Translations under genes and position numbers: made by a program
The notes under the pieces: model-generated
Database searches by the model: none
Seen by the model: the letters and a program-made list of their open reading frames with translations, nothing else
What the model was told of the DNA's origin: nothing
From: ZC4RG35 sp041747855
Lineage (GTDB): Bacteria; Actinomycetota; Acidimicrobiia; Spongiisociales; ZC4RG35
Reading direction: 5' to 3'
NCBI GenBank assembly: GCA_041747855.1
Contig: JBGTEJ010000079.1
Location: 1 to 54,289, forward strand
DNA length: 54,289 nucleotides
Part shown: in pieces, positions 24,314 to 32,486 of the stretch
Layout: each line of letters opens with the position of its first letter
Numbering within the stretch: the first letter of the stretch is position 1

Positions 24314-24739
24314 CTAGGCCCCGAGCGATCGGATGTAGGCGATCAGATCATCGATCTGTTGATCGGTGAGGGTTGCGGCGAAGGTAGTGGGCATGAGCGG
24401 TTCATACCCCTGAACGAGTTGTGCATGCGGGTCGATGATCGAGGTACGAAGGTAGTCGTCATCCGCCCGGACGAAGTCACCAGTTGTCAGCGGACGATTG
24501 GACCCGGCAAGACCCTTGAAGGTGGGTGCCGAGGAAGCTGAACCGTCGGCGGAGTGGCAGAGCAGACAACCTTGCGCATCAGCCACCAGCCCACCCCGGG
24601 CCGCAGCCTCGGGGTCGGCCTGCAGCGTGGTCGAGGTGGTAGTGCCGGTCTCTTCCGAGCCTTCGGCGTAGAGACCGAACGTCCATCCGAGCAGCCCCAC
24701 GATGATCAGGGCCAAAAGACCCTCAGCCCAGTGTTTCAT
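24314..24739 (-). CDS. Membrane-anchored monohaem cytochrome c (CoxB-type domain)
   Basis: A 141-residue protein with an N-terminal membrane anchor (LLALIIVGLLGWTFGLY), a Thr-rich linker and a class I cytochrome c domain on the outer face. The haem-binding motif is C58-L-L-C61-H62 and the axial methionine is M116 in EPLMP. The domain pattern (FKGLAGSNRPLTTGD, DDDYLRTSIIDPHAQLVQGYEPLMP, positions 93-117, and QIDDLIAYIRSL) closely follows the cytochrome domain fused to subunit II of caa3-type oxidases, but no oxidase subunit is nearby. It overlaps the phosphatase gene by 4 nt and is the last gene of a three-gene run. It probably carries electrons to a terminal oxidase encoded elsewhere. Confidence 0.85.
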   Translation of the reverse strand: MKHWAEGLLALIIVGLLGWTFGLYAEGSEETGTTTSTTLQADPEAAARGGLVADAQGCLLCHSADGSASSAPTFKGLAGSNRPLTTGDFVRADDDYLRTSIIDPHAQLVQGYEPLMPTTFAATLTDQQIDDLIAYIRSLGA

Positions 24740-25203
24740 GTCGATTGCACCGTAGACAAGGACGCTACCAATCCTGCGGCGGCAGCACGGACCATGGTCA
24801 CAACTTCGTCGTATCCCTCATCCGGTCCACCCCAAGGGTCTGGCACCTCCTGCTCCTCGGAGTCAGGGTCGTAGGTGCGGAAGAGCCGCACCCTGGCCCG
24901 AGCCTCCAGACTTGGTGCCAGGGCCAACACATCCCTCAGGTTCGAGTTATCCATCACCACTATCGCCTCGAATCGGTCGAAGTCGGTGGCGGTGATCCGG
25001 CGAGCCCTGCCCTCGATTAGGAGTCCGGCCCGTTCCCCTGCTGCCACCGACTGGGGGTGGGGTGGTTCGCCTATGTGCCATGACCCTGTGCCGGCCGAAT
25101 CGACTTCGAGGTCCAGACCCGCCTCCGCAGCAGCCTGTCTTATGGCGGCCTCGGCCGCCGGAGACCGGCAGATGTTGCCGGCGCAGACGGCGAGGACCCT
25201 CAT
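24736..25203 (-). CDS. Low-molecular-weight protein-tyrosine phosphatase
   Basis: A 155-residue cytoplasmic phosphatase. The P-loop CX5R is C7-A-G-N-I-C-R13, followed by S14, and the general acid is D122 in PDPWGG. The length and both catalytic elements are intact. Such enzymes dephosphorylate tyrosine kinases controlling polysaccharide export, or act as arsenate reductases; the DPWGG form favours phosphatase. No BY-kinase is present in the window. The gene overlaps both neighbours by 4 nt (methyltransferase upstream, cytochrome c downstream), an unusual grouping. Confidence 0.9.
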   Translation of the reverse strand: MRVLAVCAGNICRSPAAEAAIRQAAAEAGLDLEVDSAGTGSWHIGEPPHPQSVAAGERAGLLIEGRARRITATDFDRFEAIVVMDNSNLRDVLALAPSLEARARVRLFRTYDPDSEEQEVPDPWGGPDEGYDEVVTMVRAAAAGLVASLSTVQST

Positions 25204-26120
25204 CGTGTCGCCTCCTCCGCCCGGCTTTTGGCCAGGTCGATGTAGGCCTGGTCGGTATCGAAACCCACATAGTGGCGGCCGGTCTCGACCGCCGCCACGG
25301 CGGTGGAGCCTGATCCGATGAAGGGGTCGAGAACCAGATCGTCCTGGTATGTGTAGAGCTCGACGAGTCGACGTGGGAGTGCCACCGGGAACGGTGCCGG
25401 ATGACCGATGCGAGTGGCACTTTCGGGTGGAATCTCCCAGACATCAAGGGTCGCCTGGAGAAACTCCTCGGTCTGGATCGTGGGTTTGTGGGGGAGGCCT
25501 TCCGCCTCTCTCTGGGCCCGTTTACGGGCCCGATCGAATCTCCCCTTGGAAGCGATGACGACCCGCTCGGTGATATCACGAAGGACCGGGTTTTGCGGGG
25601 AGAGATAAGAACCCCAGGCACAACTGCCACCGGCACCTTGTGCCTTCCGCCAGATGACTTCACCACGAAGCAGCATGCCGAGGTCGTCCTGGAGGATCCC
25701 GATGACGTCAGCCGACAACGAACGATATGGTCGGCGTCCCAGGTTGGCCACGTTTATCGCCATTCGACCCCCGGGTTCCAGTTTGTCCAGACATATGGCG
25801 AAGACGTCCCTGAGCATCTCCAGGTATTCGGCATAGGAGGCTGGAGTGGAGCCGTTCGACATGTCGGTCTCATACTCCTTACCTGCGAAGTATGGGGGTG
25901 AGGTGACCATGAGGGCGACTGACCGATCGGTCACTTGTTGGTTGGTCATGGTCCTGGCATCGGCCACGAACAGTCGATCGATGACCGCCGGTGGGCTGAC
26001 CCGGTCGTCGGTTGACAACACCGGCGACCCGAATCTGGAGTAGAACGGGGCGGAGTCATGTGACTCCCGTCGCCCGGAACCGAACTCTGAAGTGACCGTC
26101 GCCAGCCGCTGTCGCGCCAT
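25200..26120 (-). CDS. Beta-class site-specific DNA methyltransferase, no partner nuclease
   Basis: A 306-residue S-adenosylmethionine-dependent DNA methyltransferase. Motif IV is TSPPY (residues 73-77) and motif I, DPFIGSGST, comes later (about 265), the beta-class order. TSPPY is most often seen in N4-cytosine enzymes, though some N6-adenine enzymes share it. A target-recognition stretch lies between. No restriction endonuclease gene is adjacent, so it may be an orphan or regulatory methyltransferase. On the minus strand TAACTT (26132-26127) lies 6 nt before ATG 26120, consistent with a leaderless transcript. It heads the methyltransferase-phosphatase-cytochrome operon. Confidence 0.88.
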   Translation of the reverse strand: MARQRLATVTSEFGSGRRESHDSAPFYSRFGSPVLSTDDRVSPPAVIDRLFVADARTMTNQQVTDRSVALMVTSPPYFAGKEYETDMSNGSTPASYAEYLEMLRDVFAICLDKLEPGGRMAINVANLGRRPYRSLSADVIGILQDDLGMLLRGEVIWRKAQGAGGSCAWGSYLSPQNPVLRDITERVVIASKGRFDRARKRAQREAEGLPHKPTIQTEEFLQATLDVWEIPPESATRIGHPAPFPVALPRRLVELYTYQDDLVLDPFIGSGSTAVAAVETGRHYVGFDTDQAYIDLAKSRAEEATR

Positions 26121-26148
26121 GGGGAGAAGTTAACCCCATCGAGATGAT

Positions 26149-26769
26149 GTGGCGTGGCACCGTCAGACGACGACAATGGCGGGAGTCATGCGTGTCGAGA
26201 TCCCCGAAGACCGTCCTGTGGTCGAAGTTCCTCTGAAGGACGGGTCGGTGGCGCTGCTATCCCCTCTCCGGCCTTCAGACCGGGAATACCTTGCAGGAGG
26301 GCTTGACGAGATGTCCCTGAACAGCCGTTTTACCCGCTTCGGCCAGGGTCGGCACAACCTCACTGCCGGGGAACTGGCCTACCTTTCAGAGGTCGACCAA
26401 CGGAAACATGTCGCTTGGGTGGCGGCCATCGACGGTGAGGGAGCCGGGGTCGGTCGCTATATCCGTTTTGGAGCGGACGATTGTGCAGAAGTTGCGGTCA
26501 CCGTTCTCGACCGGTTTCAAAATCGAGGCTTGGGCACTGCTCTTTTCCTGACCATGCTGGCCATCGCCAGACATGATGGTGTCCCTGTCCTGTGTTTCGA
26601 GGTGGTACCGACCAACACCCTGGTCAGAGATGTGCTGGAGACGCTCGAGGCTGAAATCCGCGAGGTCGACGGGCTCATCGAAGGTCGAATCCCACCCGAT
26701 TCGGAAATCGAAGTCCCCTTCGAAGCGGAGGTCCTCGCAGTGATGGAGCGAATTCGCTCCGCCATCTAA
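26149..26769 (+). CDS. GNAT-family N-acetyltransferase
   Basis: A 206-residue protein with a GNAT core: LLSPLRPSDREYLAGGLDEMS, then VAVTVLDRFQNRGLGTALFLTMLAIARHDG (positions about 114-143), whose QNRGLG segment is the acetyl-CoA pyrophosphate-binding motif. The N-terminal pattern SRFTRFGQGRHNLTAGELAYLSEVD resembles the acetyltransferase domains of protein-lysine acetyltransferases, so a protein substrate is possible. The start is uncertain: GTG 26149 is the longest, ATG 26176 and 26188 are alternatives, and none has a good ribosome-binding site. Its stop shares CTAA with the msrB stop on the other strand. Confidence 0.82.
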   Translation: MAWHRQTTTMAGVMRVEIPEDRPVVEVPLKDGSVALLSPLRPSDREYLAGGLDEMSLNSRFTRFGQGRHNLTAGELAYLSEVDQRKHVAWVAAIDGEGAGVGRYIRFGADDCAEVAVTVLDRFQNRGLGTALFLTMLAIARHDGVPVLCFEVVPTNTLVRDVLETLEAEIREVDGLIEGRIPPDSEIEVPFEAEVLAVMERIRSAI

Positions 26770-27170
26770 GCCTCGGGCATCTCCTCTAGTTCTAGCGAGA
26801 GAGAGTTGACGCAGTAACGCAACCCGGTCGGATTTGGCCCGTCGTCGAACACGTGTCCCAGATGGCCGCCACAGTTTGCGCAGCGGATCTCGGTGCGGAC
26901 CATCCCGTAGGCCCGGTCCTCGTGTTCCACGACCATTTCAGGATCTATAGGCTGATAGAACGACGGCCACCCGGACCCCGAGTCGTATTTCGTTGAACTC
27001 TCGAAGAGCTCAACCCCGCATCCAGCACACCGGTATTTGCCCGGAGTCTTGGTGTTCCAGTAGTCGCCGGTGAAGGCTGGTTCGGTCCCACCGTCGCGCA
27101 GCACCTGGTAACGCTCGGGTGTGAGCTTGACCCGCCAGTCGGATTCGTTGGTGGGAAGTTGCTGATCCAT
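26766..27170 (-). CDS. msrB: Peptide-methionine (R)-S-oxide reductase MsrB
   Basis: A 134-residue MsrB that repairs the R epimer of methionine sulfoxide using thioredoxin. The zinc site is C48/C51 (CAGC) and C97/C100 (CANC), and the catalytic cysteine is C120 in GLRYCVNS. Substrate residues GSGWPSFYQP and HLGHVFDDGP are conserved. ATG 27170 (MDQQLPTNESDW) is the preferred start, with GAGG upstream, over ATG 27185. It follows the Nudix gene by 11 nt on the same strand. MsrA is encoded separately at 53022. Confidence 0.96.
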   Translation of the reverse strand: MDQQLPTNESDWRVKLTPERYQVLRDGGTEPAFTGDYWNTKTPGKYRCAGCGVELFESSTKYDSGSGWPSFYQPIDPEMVVEHEDRAYGMVRTEIRCANCGGHLGHVFDDGPNPTGLRYCVNSLSLELEEMPEA

Positions 27171-27181
27171 ATCGACTCCTC

Positions 27182-27625
27182 TCACTTCAGATTAAAGCCG
27201 AGATGGTCGGCTAACCGGTCGACAAACACCGACTGGGCCGGAGCCAGGCGGCTCCGCGCCTCCATGGGTTCCACCCAGTCGACTCGATCGATCTCGGGGT
27301 AAATCCGGCCGTGAAGACGGAAGGTCCCGGGGTTGAAACCGGTGATGTCGAGTTGGTATTCCACGGCCCAGGCCACCACCACCTTTCGGGATCTGAGCTC
27401 GGTTTCTCCAAGGGGGATCCAGGGGACATCCGGCGCATGCCAACCGGTTTCCTCATGAAATTCCCTCGCTGCCGCCGTTTCGTCGGACTCGCCGTGTTTG
27501 ACCAGTCCCTTTACAAGAGACCACCAGCCATGATCCTTCCCAGCGAAGTAGGGGCCTCCGGGATGGGCGATAAGTACCTCGAGGCCACGCTCGGTCCGGT
27601 ACGGCAGAAGACCCGCTGATCTCAC
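27182..27625 (-). CDS. Nudix hydrolase
   Basis: A 147-residue pyrophosphohydrolase. The Nudix box GX5EX7REUXEEXGU is complete at residues 40-62 (G40, E46, R54-E55, E58-E59, G61). The N-terminal RSAGLLPYRTERGLEVLIAHPGGPYFAGKDHGWWSL (positions 2-37) resembles the family often annotated as NUDIX proteins with a DUF-type ADP-ribose or diadenosine specificity, but the substrate cannot be set from sequence. The start is GTG 27625, 7 nt behind TAATGT on the minus strand. The promoter is shared back-to-back with the CHAD gene. Confidence 0.9.
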   Translation of the reverse strand: MRSAGLLPYRTERGLEVLIAHPGGPYFAGKDHGWWSLVKGLVKHGESDETAAAREFHEETGWHAPDVPWIPLGETELRSRKVVVAWAVEYQLDITGFNPGTFRLHGRIYPEIDRVDWVEPMEARSRLAPAQSVFVDRLADHLGFNLK

Positions 27626-27648
27626 TGACCTGACATTACGCTGGAAAG
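27626..27648. promoter_or_regulatory. Divergent leaderless promoters with overlapping -10 boxes
   Basis: Only 23 nt separate the two GTG starts. The minus-strand box TAATGT occupies 27638-27633 (7 nt before GTG 27625) and the plus-strand box TACGCT occupies 27637-27642 (6 nt before GTG 27649). They overlap by two bases. Both fit TANNNT; there is no room for leaders. Confidence 0.7.
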
Positions 27649-28674
27649 GTGACAGCGCTGGCCACCTACGAGGACTCTTACCCTGCCATGGCCGACTTCG
27701 ATCCCGGACTCCAGCTTGGTCACGATGAGACCCTGGCTCTGGGGGTCAAGAGGGTCGCAATGCAGCAGTTCGAGCTGGCCGCTTCCGGGTTCTTCGATGG
27801 GGAAGAGGTTTTCTCGGAGGCCGTGCACGGACTGCGCAAGTCTATGAAACGGGTTCGCTCGCTCCTTCGCTTGGTCAAGAGCGAACTCGGAGACAAGGTG
27901 TACCGCTTCGAGAACGCTTCTCTGAGAGACACCTCCCGAATGATGGCCGAACCGCGGACCGCGACCGCCTCGGTGCTCACCGCGGGCCAGATCAGGGATC
28001 TCTACGGGGAATACCTGGCTGACAGGACCTTCGAGGAGATGATCCACCGTCTTGAGACCCGTCGCGACGTCATCCATGTGCGAATCATGGAGGATCCCGC
28101 ACTGGTGGGAAGAGTGGTCCGGAACCTGGAGAAGGCCTATAACAGGTATGCCTCATGGCCGACCGACCCCGAGGCGCGCCGGGTCTACGGTGTCGGGATC
28201 AGAGACCGATTCGAGTCGGTTGGCCCGGGTCTACAGAGGACCTACTCGAGGGGTCGGCATGAAATGGTCATCGCCTATCGAAGACCGACATCAGAGAATT
28301 TTCACGCATGGCGCAAGCGGGCAAAGTACCTGAGGCACCAGATGGAATTCCTCACCCCGGTCTGGCCGGAGGTGATCGTCGGGCTGGCGCTGACTCTCGA
28401 TCGACTCGGTGGGCTGCTCGGGGAAGACCATGACTATGCCGACCTTCTCCTCCTGTTGAGAGAGCGGCCAGATCTGTGCCCCGAGCCTCGTGAGCGATCG
28501 CTCTTCTTGGCCCTGGTCACTCAGCGCAGGGCCGAACTGAGAGTTGGAGCGGAGATCCTCGGCCGACGTGTATACGCCGAACGCCCGTCCTCGTTCGAGT
28601 CGCGTTTCGGGGAGTACTGGGGGAGCCGCCAGCAAGCTCTAACTGCTCCGCTCGATACGTTGGCCGCGTACTAG
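27649..28674 (+). CDS. CHAD-domain protein
   Basis: A 341-residue cytoplasmic helical protein. The CHAD domain is a bundle of conserved histidines and basic residues: EAVHGLRKSMKRVRSLLRLVK near residues 60-80 and NFHAWRKRAKYLRHQMEFL near 218-236 are its two signature segments. CHAD domains bind polyphosphate and often accompany CYTH enzymes or polyphosphate kinases, but no CYTH domain is fused here. The start GTG 27649 lies 6 nt behind TACGCT. The end overlaps the opposite-strand membrane-protein gene by 36 nt. A polyphosphate or nucleic-acid binding role is likely. Confidence 0.88.
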   Translation: MTALATYEDSYPAMADFDPGLQLGHDETLALGVKRVAMQQFELAASGFFDGEEVFSEAVHGLRKSMKRVRSLLRLVKSELGDKVYRFENASLRDTSRMMAEPRTATASVLTAGQIRDLYGEYLADRTFEEMIHRLETRRDVIHVRIMEDPALVGRVVRNLEKAYNRYASWPTDPEARRVYGVGIRDRFESVGPGLQRTYSRGRHEMVIAYRRPTSENFHAWRKRAKYLRHQMEFLTPVWPEVIVGLALTLDRLGGLLGEDHDYADLLLLLRERPDLCPEPRERSLFLALVTQRRAELRVGAEILGRRVYAERPSSFESRFGEYWGSRQQALTAPLDTLAAY

Positions 28675-30549
28675 ACGTCCCCCGGCTGCCAACACCAGGC
28701 CAACGATCGTGGCCAGGGTGACTACGGCCCCGAAAGTCTCGAGCCTGTCGACTGCAAACTTCAAGTCGATTCGGTGGCTACCGGCGGGAAGTTCAAGTCG
28801 GGTCATCCATTCGTCCGTCGGCTCGGTTTTGACCGACCGCCCATCGACGGTGGCCAGCCAGTGCGGCGACCAGCCCAGAGCGATGTCGACTCGGCCCGGC
28901 CCGGAGGCAACCACTTGATAGACCAGGTGATGTCGATCAACCTTGGTCAAGAGTGCCGATTCCAGGACGCCCCCAGTCAGGCCGGCGGACGGGTCACCCG
29001 TTTCTGTCGGTAGCACCGCGAGGATTGCCAGAGGCGCATCCTCCCAGACAACTTCGAACAGTCCCGACACCGCAAGTGTCTCAGCCTGATCCTGGCGGGT
29101 CGTCACGACATGTGTGGTGCCATGACGGATCAGATCGGCTGACGAACTGGCAGGCGACACTGTGCCGATGTTTTCACCGACGCGATAGGCCTGAATGGCC
29201 CGGGTTGTCTCCAACCCCACACCGTTGAGCAAGGGAACGTGGGACGAGTGGGCCAACCAGTGCTTGGGAGCGAGGGTGCCGGTAGTCTCCTCTTCGTCCT
29301 CGTCCCTGACGAAGGCAAAGCGGGCACCTGGTGGAACCAGGTCGGCCAGCGCTGCGGCCGCGCTGTCCATCTGGGCTATGGGATCGGGATACGGTCGGGC
29401 AAGTCCCGCCTTCGGCAGCATCGTCAGACCCACCATCACAGCGAGGACAATCATGGTCAGGAAGGCGGACCGTTGCCTGTCCCAAAGGTTTCTGCGGTGG
29501 CCTAGTCGCTCGACCAACCAGGCCAGCGGGATGACCATGATCAGGCCGATGGTCCCCAGCCCGCGGTGGTTTTGGAACTGGGCGAGGATCATGTTGTCGT
29601 CCGGGAGGAATGAGGCGGCGATCTCGAAACCGATATAGGTCAGGGGCACGAGGACCAGGAACCAAGCTGCCGGATGGCGCTCTCCCCGGAGAAGCAGGAC
29701 CATGGCCACTAACACCACCAGTCCAACTACCGGTGGGAGGACTATGCCACCGACAAAGAGGTAACCAAGGAACTCGAGCGGTGGAATTGCCGTCCACCAT
29801 GTGGAGGCGCCCCGGAGGTCGCGATGGCCCAGGGCGGGCACCAGCCAAAAGGCGGCCAGTCCCACCCCTAGAACAACGGACGTGAACAATCGGAGGACCG
29901 AGGCCAGTTTGAGACTCCTGGAGAGGTGGATCCCGAGGACGCCGACGCCAGCCGCGAACACGAGCACCGAGAGGAGGATCGGACTGGTGATACCCAGATA
30001 GGCTGCCGAAACTGCGGTGAGGACAACCCAGCGCGCTCGAAAATCATGACATGTGCGCACCACGCCTCCCAGGGCTATGAGCCAGAGCACCACCCCGAGT
30101 TGATGGGTGATGAGGCCGTCTTGATAGACCCCGTCGGCCCCCACACCCCACACCGTCGACACGATCGGGGATAGCAAAGCTGCGAGCCCGGCGGTTCGGT
30201 GACTCAAACCGAGTGAACGGGCGAGAAATGCGACTGCCGCCGGCACCAGAAGCAGACTGAGTAGGACGACGGCGGTGAGAGCGGCCTCGATGTCGAGCAA
30301 CCCAAACGATGCCTTGGCCAGTAGAGCGACCATCCACACCAGTCCGGGTCCGTAGAACAGGAATAGGTCCGACCCGATGTAGTAACGGTCGGACCATCCG
30401 TGGATGCTCCTCTCGGAGAGCAACTCGATGCCTTCTTCTGCCCTGATCAGATGGAACATGACGTCCCCGCCGGCCACAGGCTCCGTCGTCCATGCCCCGA
30501 CATTGAGCAGGGCGACGACCAGCGTGGCCAGACCGATCCCGATCCACAT
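28639..30549 (-). CDS. Large multi-pass membrane protein (YfhO/GT-C-like)
   Basis: A 636-residue integral membrane protein with about 12 hydrophobic helices in the first 380 residues, a soluble domain (about 395-600) and a last helix near 605-625. Early acidic residues in the first loop (AGGDVMFHLIRAEEG) and the pattern of FYGPGLVW and YQDGLITHQLGVV resemble GT-C glycosyltransferase or YfhO-like proteins that use polyprenyl-linked sugars. The soluble domain has beta-sandwich character (WLATVDGRSVKTEPTDEWMTRLELPAG, positions about 565-591). The frame stays open without a stop for over 230 nt upstream of ATG 30549 but shows no standard start, so the N-terminus deserves care. Substrate unknown. 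Confidence 0.75.
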   Translation of the reverse strand: MWIGIGLATLVVALLNVGAWTTEPVAGGDVMFHLIRAEEGIELLSERSIHGWSDRYYIGSDLFLFYGPGLVWMVALLAKASFGLLDIEAALTAVVLLSLLLVPAAVAFLARSLGLSHRTAGLAALLSPIVSTVWGVGADGVYQDGLITHQLGVVLWLIALGGVVRTCHDFRARWVVLTAVSAAYLGITSPILLSVLVFAAGVGVLGIHLSRSLKLASVLRLFTSVVLGVGLAAFWLVPALGHRDLRGASTWWTAIPPLEFLGYLFVGGIVLPPVVGLVVLVAMVLLLRGERHPAAWFLVLVPLTYIGFEIAASFLPDDNMILAQFQNHRGLGTIGLIMVIPLAWLVERLGHRRNLWDRQRSAFLTMIVLAVMVGLTMLPKAGLARPYPDPIAQMDSAAAALADLVPPGARFAFVRDEDEEETTGTLAPKHWLAHSSHVPLLNGVGLETTRAIQAYRVGENIGTVSPASSSADLIRHGTTHVVTTRQDQAETLAVSGLFEVVWEDAPLAILAVLPTETGDPSAGLTGGVLESALLTKVDRHHLVYQVVASGPGRVDIALGWSPHWLATVDGRSVKTEPTDEWMTRLELPAGSHRIDLKFAVDRLETFGAVVTLATIVGLVLAAGGRLVRGQRIERSS

Positions 30550-30776
30550 TGCGCGACTTGTCCCGGCCGGATCGGCGTCAGAAGAGCCGTTTGGCTTGGA
30601 CGGCCTGGTTTCTGGCCCGGGGGAGGGAGACGCCTGGTTGATTGGCGCACATCGTAGGACTGGCTCTTTCGGTCCCGATCGCGCACCGATTCGGGTGGCC
30701 CCCCCGTGATCGAGATCGTTTGACCGCCCGTCTGGGAGTACCTCTGGTTGTTCCTGGATAGAAATACACTCCTCGG

Positions 30777-32159
30777 GTGTCCACCGGACGAACCACAGCG
30801 CCGAATCGGTGGGTAGCAGCCCTTCTCTCCGCCCTCATTCCGGGGACCGGCCACATTTACGCGGGGGATAGGGCACGTGGTCGTCGCCTGATACTCATCG
30901 ACGCCGCACTCCTTCTTCTGGTCGTTGTCGGGCTCTTCTTCTTCAGGTCGGACGTGGCCAAGGCGTGGCTGTCGCTCTCGAGCCTGGCCTTGATCATGGT
31001 CGCCAACATCGTCCTGCTCATGTACCGGGCTTGGGCCTCCTCCGACGCCTATCACCTGGTCGAAGGGCCGGCGGGCACCGGGCGGGCGACACCCCTGGCC
31101 GGTCTCATCCTGGTCGCCGTGATCGTGGCTCCTCACGCCGCGCTCGGGTACCTCAATGTCGCCCAGTACTCGTTCATCTCAGATGTGTTCGCGCCGAGTC
31201 CGACCACCACCATCCCGACTGCCGGGCCAACCACCGGGGGCACGGACGGGCCGACCACTACGACAGTTGGCGGACCGACCCTCTGGGATGGTCTCGACCG
31301 TTTAAACATCCTTCTCCTGGGGAGCGACCGCTCGGGTAGCAGGACGGATGCGGTGACACTTGTGGACACCGTGATCGTTGTGAGTGTCGACCCCCAGACG
31401 GGGGATGCTGCCATGGTCTCGCTGCCGCGGAACATGACCCAGTTCCCACTCCCGGAAGGGGTGGGCTACTGGGACTGCAACTGTTTCCCGCAGTTGTTGA
31501 ACGACCTGTTTCAGAGGGCCGTGGAGCGACCTGACGCATTCCCCGGCACCGGTGAACCCGGCCCGCGGGCACTCAAGACGGCGGTCGGACATCTCCTCGG
31601 CGTAGATGTCCACTACTACGCAATGATCAACATGGACGGGTTCGTGGGACTTGTGGACGCGCTGGGTGGCGTCGACATCCTCGTGCCTCAGACGATCGTC
31701 GACGAGGAATACCCCCATGAGGACGGGTCCATCGTCAGCATCAGGATCGAGGCGGGCCAGCAGAGGCTCGATGGTCATCATGCCCTGGCGTACGCTCGCA
31801 TCAGACGGCACGCCGACGACTTCGCCCGTATGAACCGTCAACGGTGCGTCGTCGGTGCCCTGGTCGACCAGTCGAGCCCACTCGAGATAGTCGCCCGATA
31901 CGGAGCGATCACAGAGGTTCTCCGGACCAACCTGGTCACCGACATCCCTCGGGACCGTCTACCTGACTTCATAGACCTGTTGCCCAAGGTGAGCATGGAC
32001 CGTGTCGGTGCCCTCCTGGTTGACATGTCCTATTCGTTGGGGGCTCACGAGGTTCGTGGAACGCTCTACGACACTGATCGGATAAAGCGGGAGGCTCAGG
32101 CGTTGATCGCCGATCCCTCCGCCGGTGGCCCGGTCAGTCTCGAAGCCGCGTGCGACTGA
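30777..32159 (+). CDS. LytR-CpsA-Psr (LCP) family cell-wall glycopolymer ligase
   Basis: A 460-residue membrane protein that likely transfers lipid-linked glycopolymers onto peptidoglycan. The first about 130 residues form a helical membrane domain with SALIPGTGHIYAGDRARGR and about four helices, then a Thr-rich linker and the extracellular LCP domain: LNILLLGSDRSGSRTDAVTLVDTVIVVSVD (about 178-207), SLPRNMTQFPLP, VDALGGVDILVP and HALAYARIRRHADDFARMNRQR (about 331-352), which hold the conserved Asp and Arg residues that bind the pyrophosphate. The start GTG 30777 lies 6 nt behind TACACT (30765-30770). It is divergent from the YfhO-like gene. Confidence 0.92.
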   Translation: MSTGRTTAPNRWVAALLSALIPGTGHIYAGDRARGRRLILIDAALLLLVVVGLFFFRSDVAKAWLSLSSLALIMVANIVLLMYRAWASSDAYHLVEGPAGTGRATPLAGLILVAVIVAPHAALGYLNVAQYSFISDVFAPSPTTTIPTAGPTTGGTDGPTTTTVGGPTLWDGLDRLNILLLGSDRSGSRTDAVTLVDTVIVVSVDPQTGDAAMVSLPRNMTQFPLPEGVGYWDCNCFPQLLNDLFQRAVERPDAFPGTGEPGPRALKTAVGHLLGVDVHYYAMINMDGFVGLVDALGGVDILVPQTIVDEEYPHEDGSIVSIRIEAGQQRLDGHHALAYARIRRHADDFARMNRQRCVVGALVDQSSPLEIVARYGAITEVLRTNLVTDIPRDRLPDFIDLLPKVSMDRVGALLVDMSYSLGAHEVRGTLYDTDRIKREAQALIADPSAGGPVSLEAACD

Positions 32160-32167
32160 CGATGCTG

Positions 32168-32207
32168 ATGGTCTTTATGGTCTCTTCCATATGACTATAA
32201 TGGTCAG
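32168..32207 (+). promoter_or_regulatory. vapBC promoter with repeated ATGGTC operator motifs
   Basis: TATAAT (32196-32201) ends 6 nt before ATG 32208, so the antitoxin mRNA is probably leaderless. ATGGTC occurs three times (32168-32173, 32177-32182, 32200-32205), and TATGG/CCATA (32176-32180 with 32187-32191) form an inverted repeat. These are plausible binding sites for the antitoxin or its complex with the toxin. Confidence 0.6.
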
Positions 32208-32486
32208 ATGGAATCGGTGTCAGTTTCTGAGCTGAAGGCACGTCTCTCGCACTACCTGAGGAGTGTTCGTTTCGGAGGGGAAGTCCAGATCGTCGATCGC
32301 GGCGTGCCGGTCGCTCTTCTGGTCGGTTTGAAAGAGTCGGACGATGACATCCGACAAAGGCTCCTGCGTTCGGGCGCGGTGCGGCCAGCGACGGAAGACA
32401 TGAAGGACATGCTGTCGTGGCCACCCGTCGCCCCAGGGGCCGATCTGCTCGGGTCGCTCCAGGAGGAGCGTGAGGACCGAATGTGA
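32208..32486 (+). CDS. vapB: Antitoxin of a VapBC-type pair (Phd/YefM-like)
   Basis: A 92-residue antitoxin. The N-terminal domain MESVSVSELKARLSHYLRSVR with VQIVDRGVPVALLVGL is the Phd/YefM DNA-binding fold, and the C-terminal half (DDDIRQRLLRSGAVRPATEDM, LLGSLQEEREDRM) is the flexible toxin-binding part. It overlaps the toxin gene by 4 nt, and a TATAAT box lies immediately upstream. It probably represses its own promoter. Antitoxin and toxin are both intact. Confidence 0.88.
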   Translation: MESVSVSELKARLSHYLRSVRFGGEVQIVDRGVPVALLVGLKESDDDIRQRLLRSGAVRPATEDMKDMLSWPPVAPGADLLGSLQEEREDRM

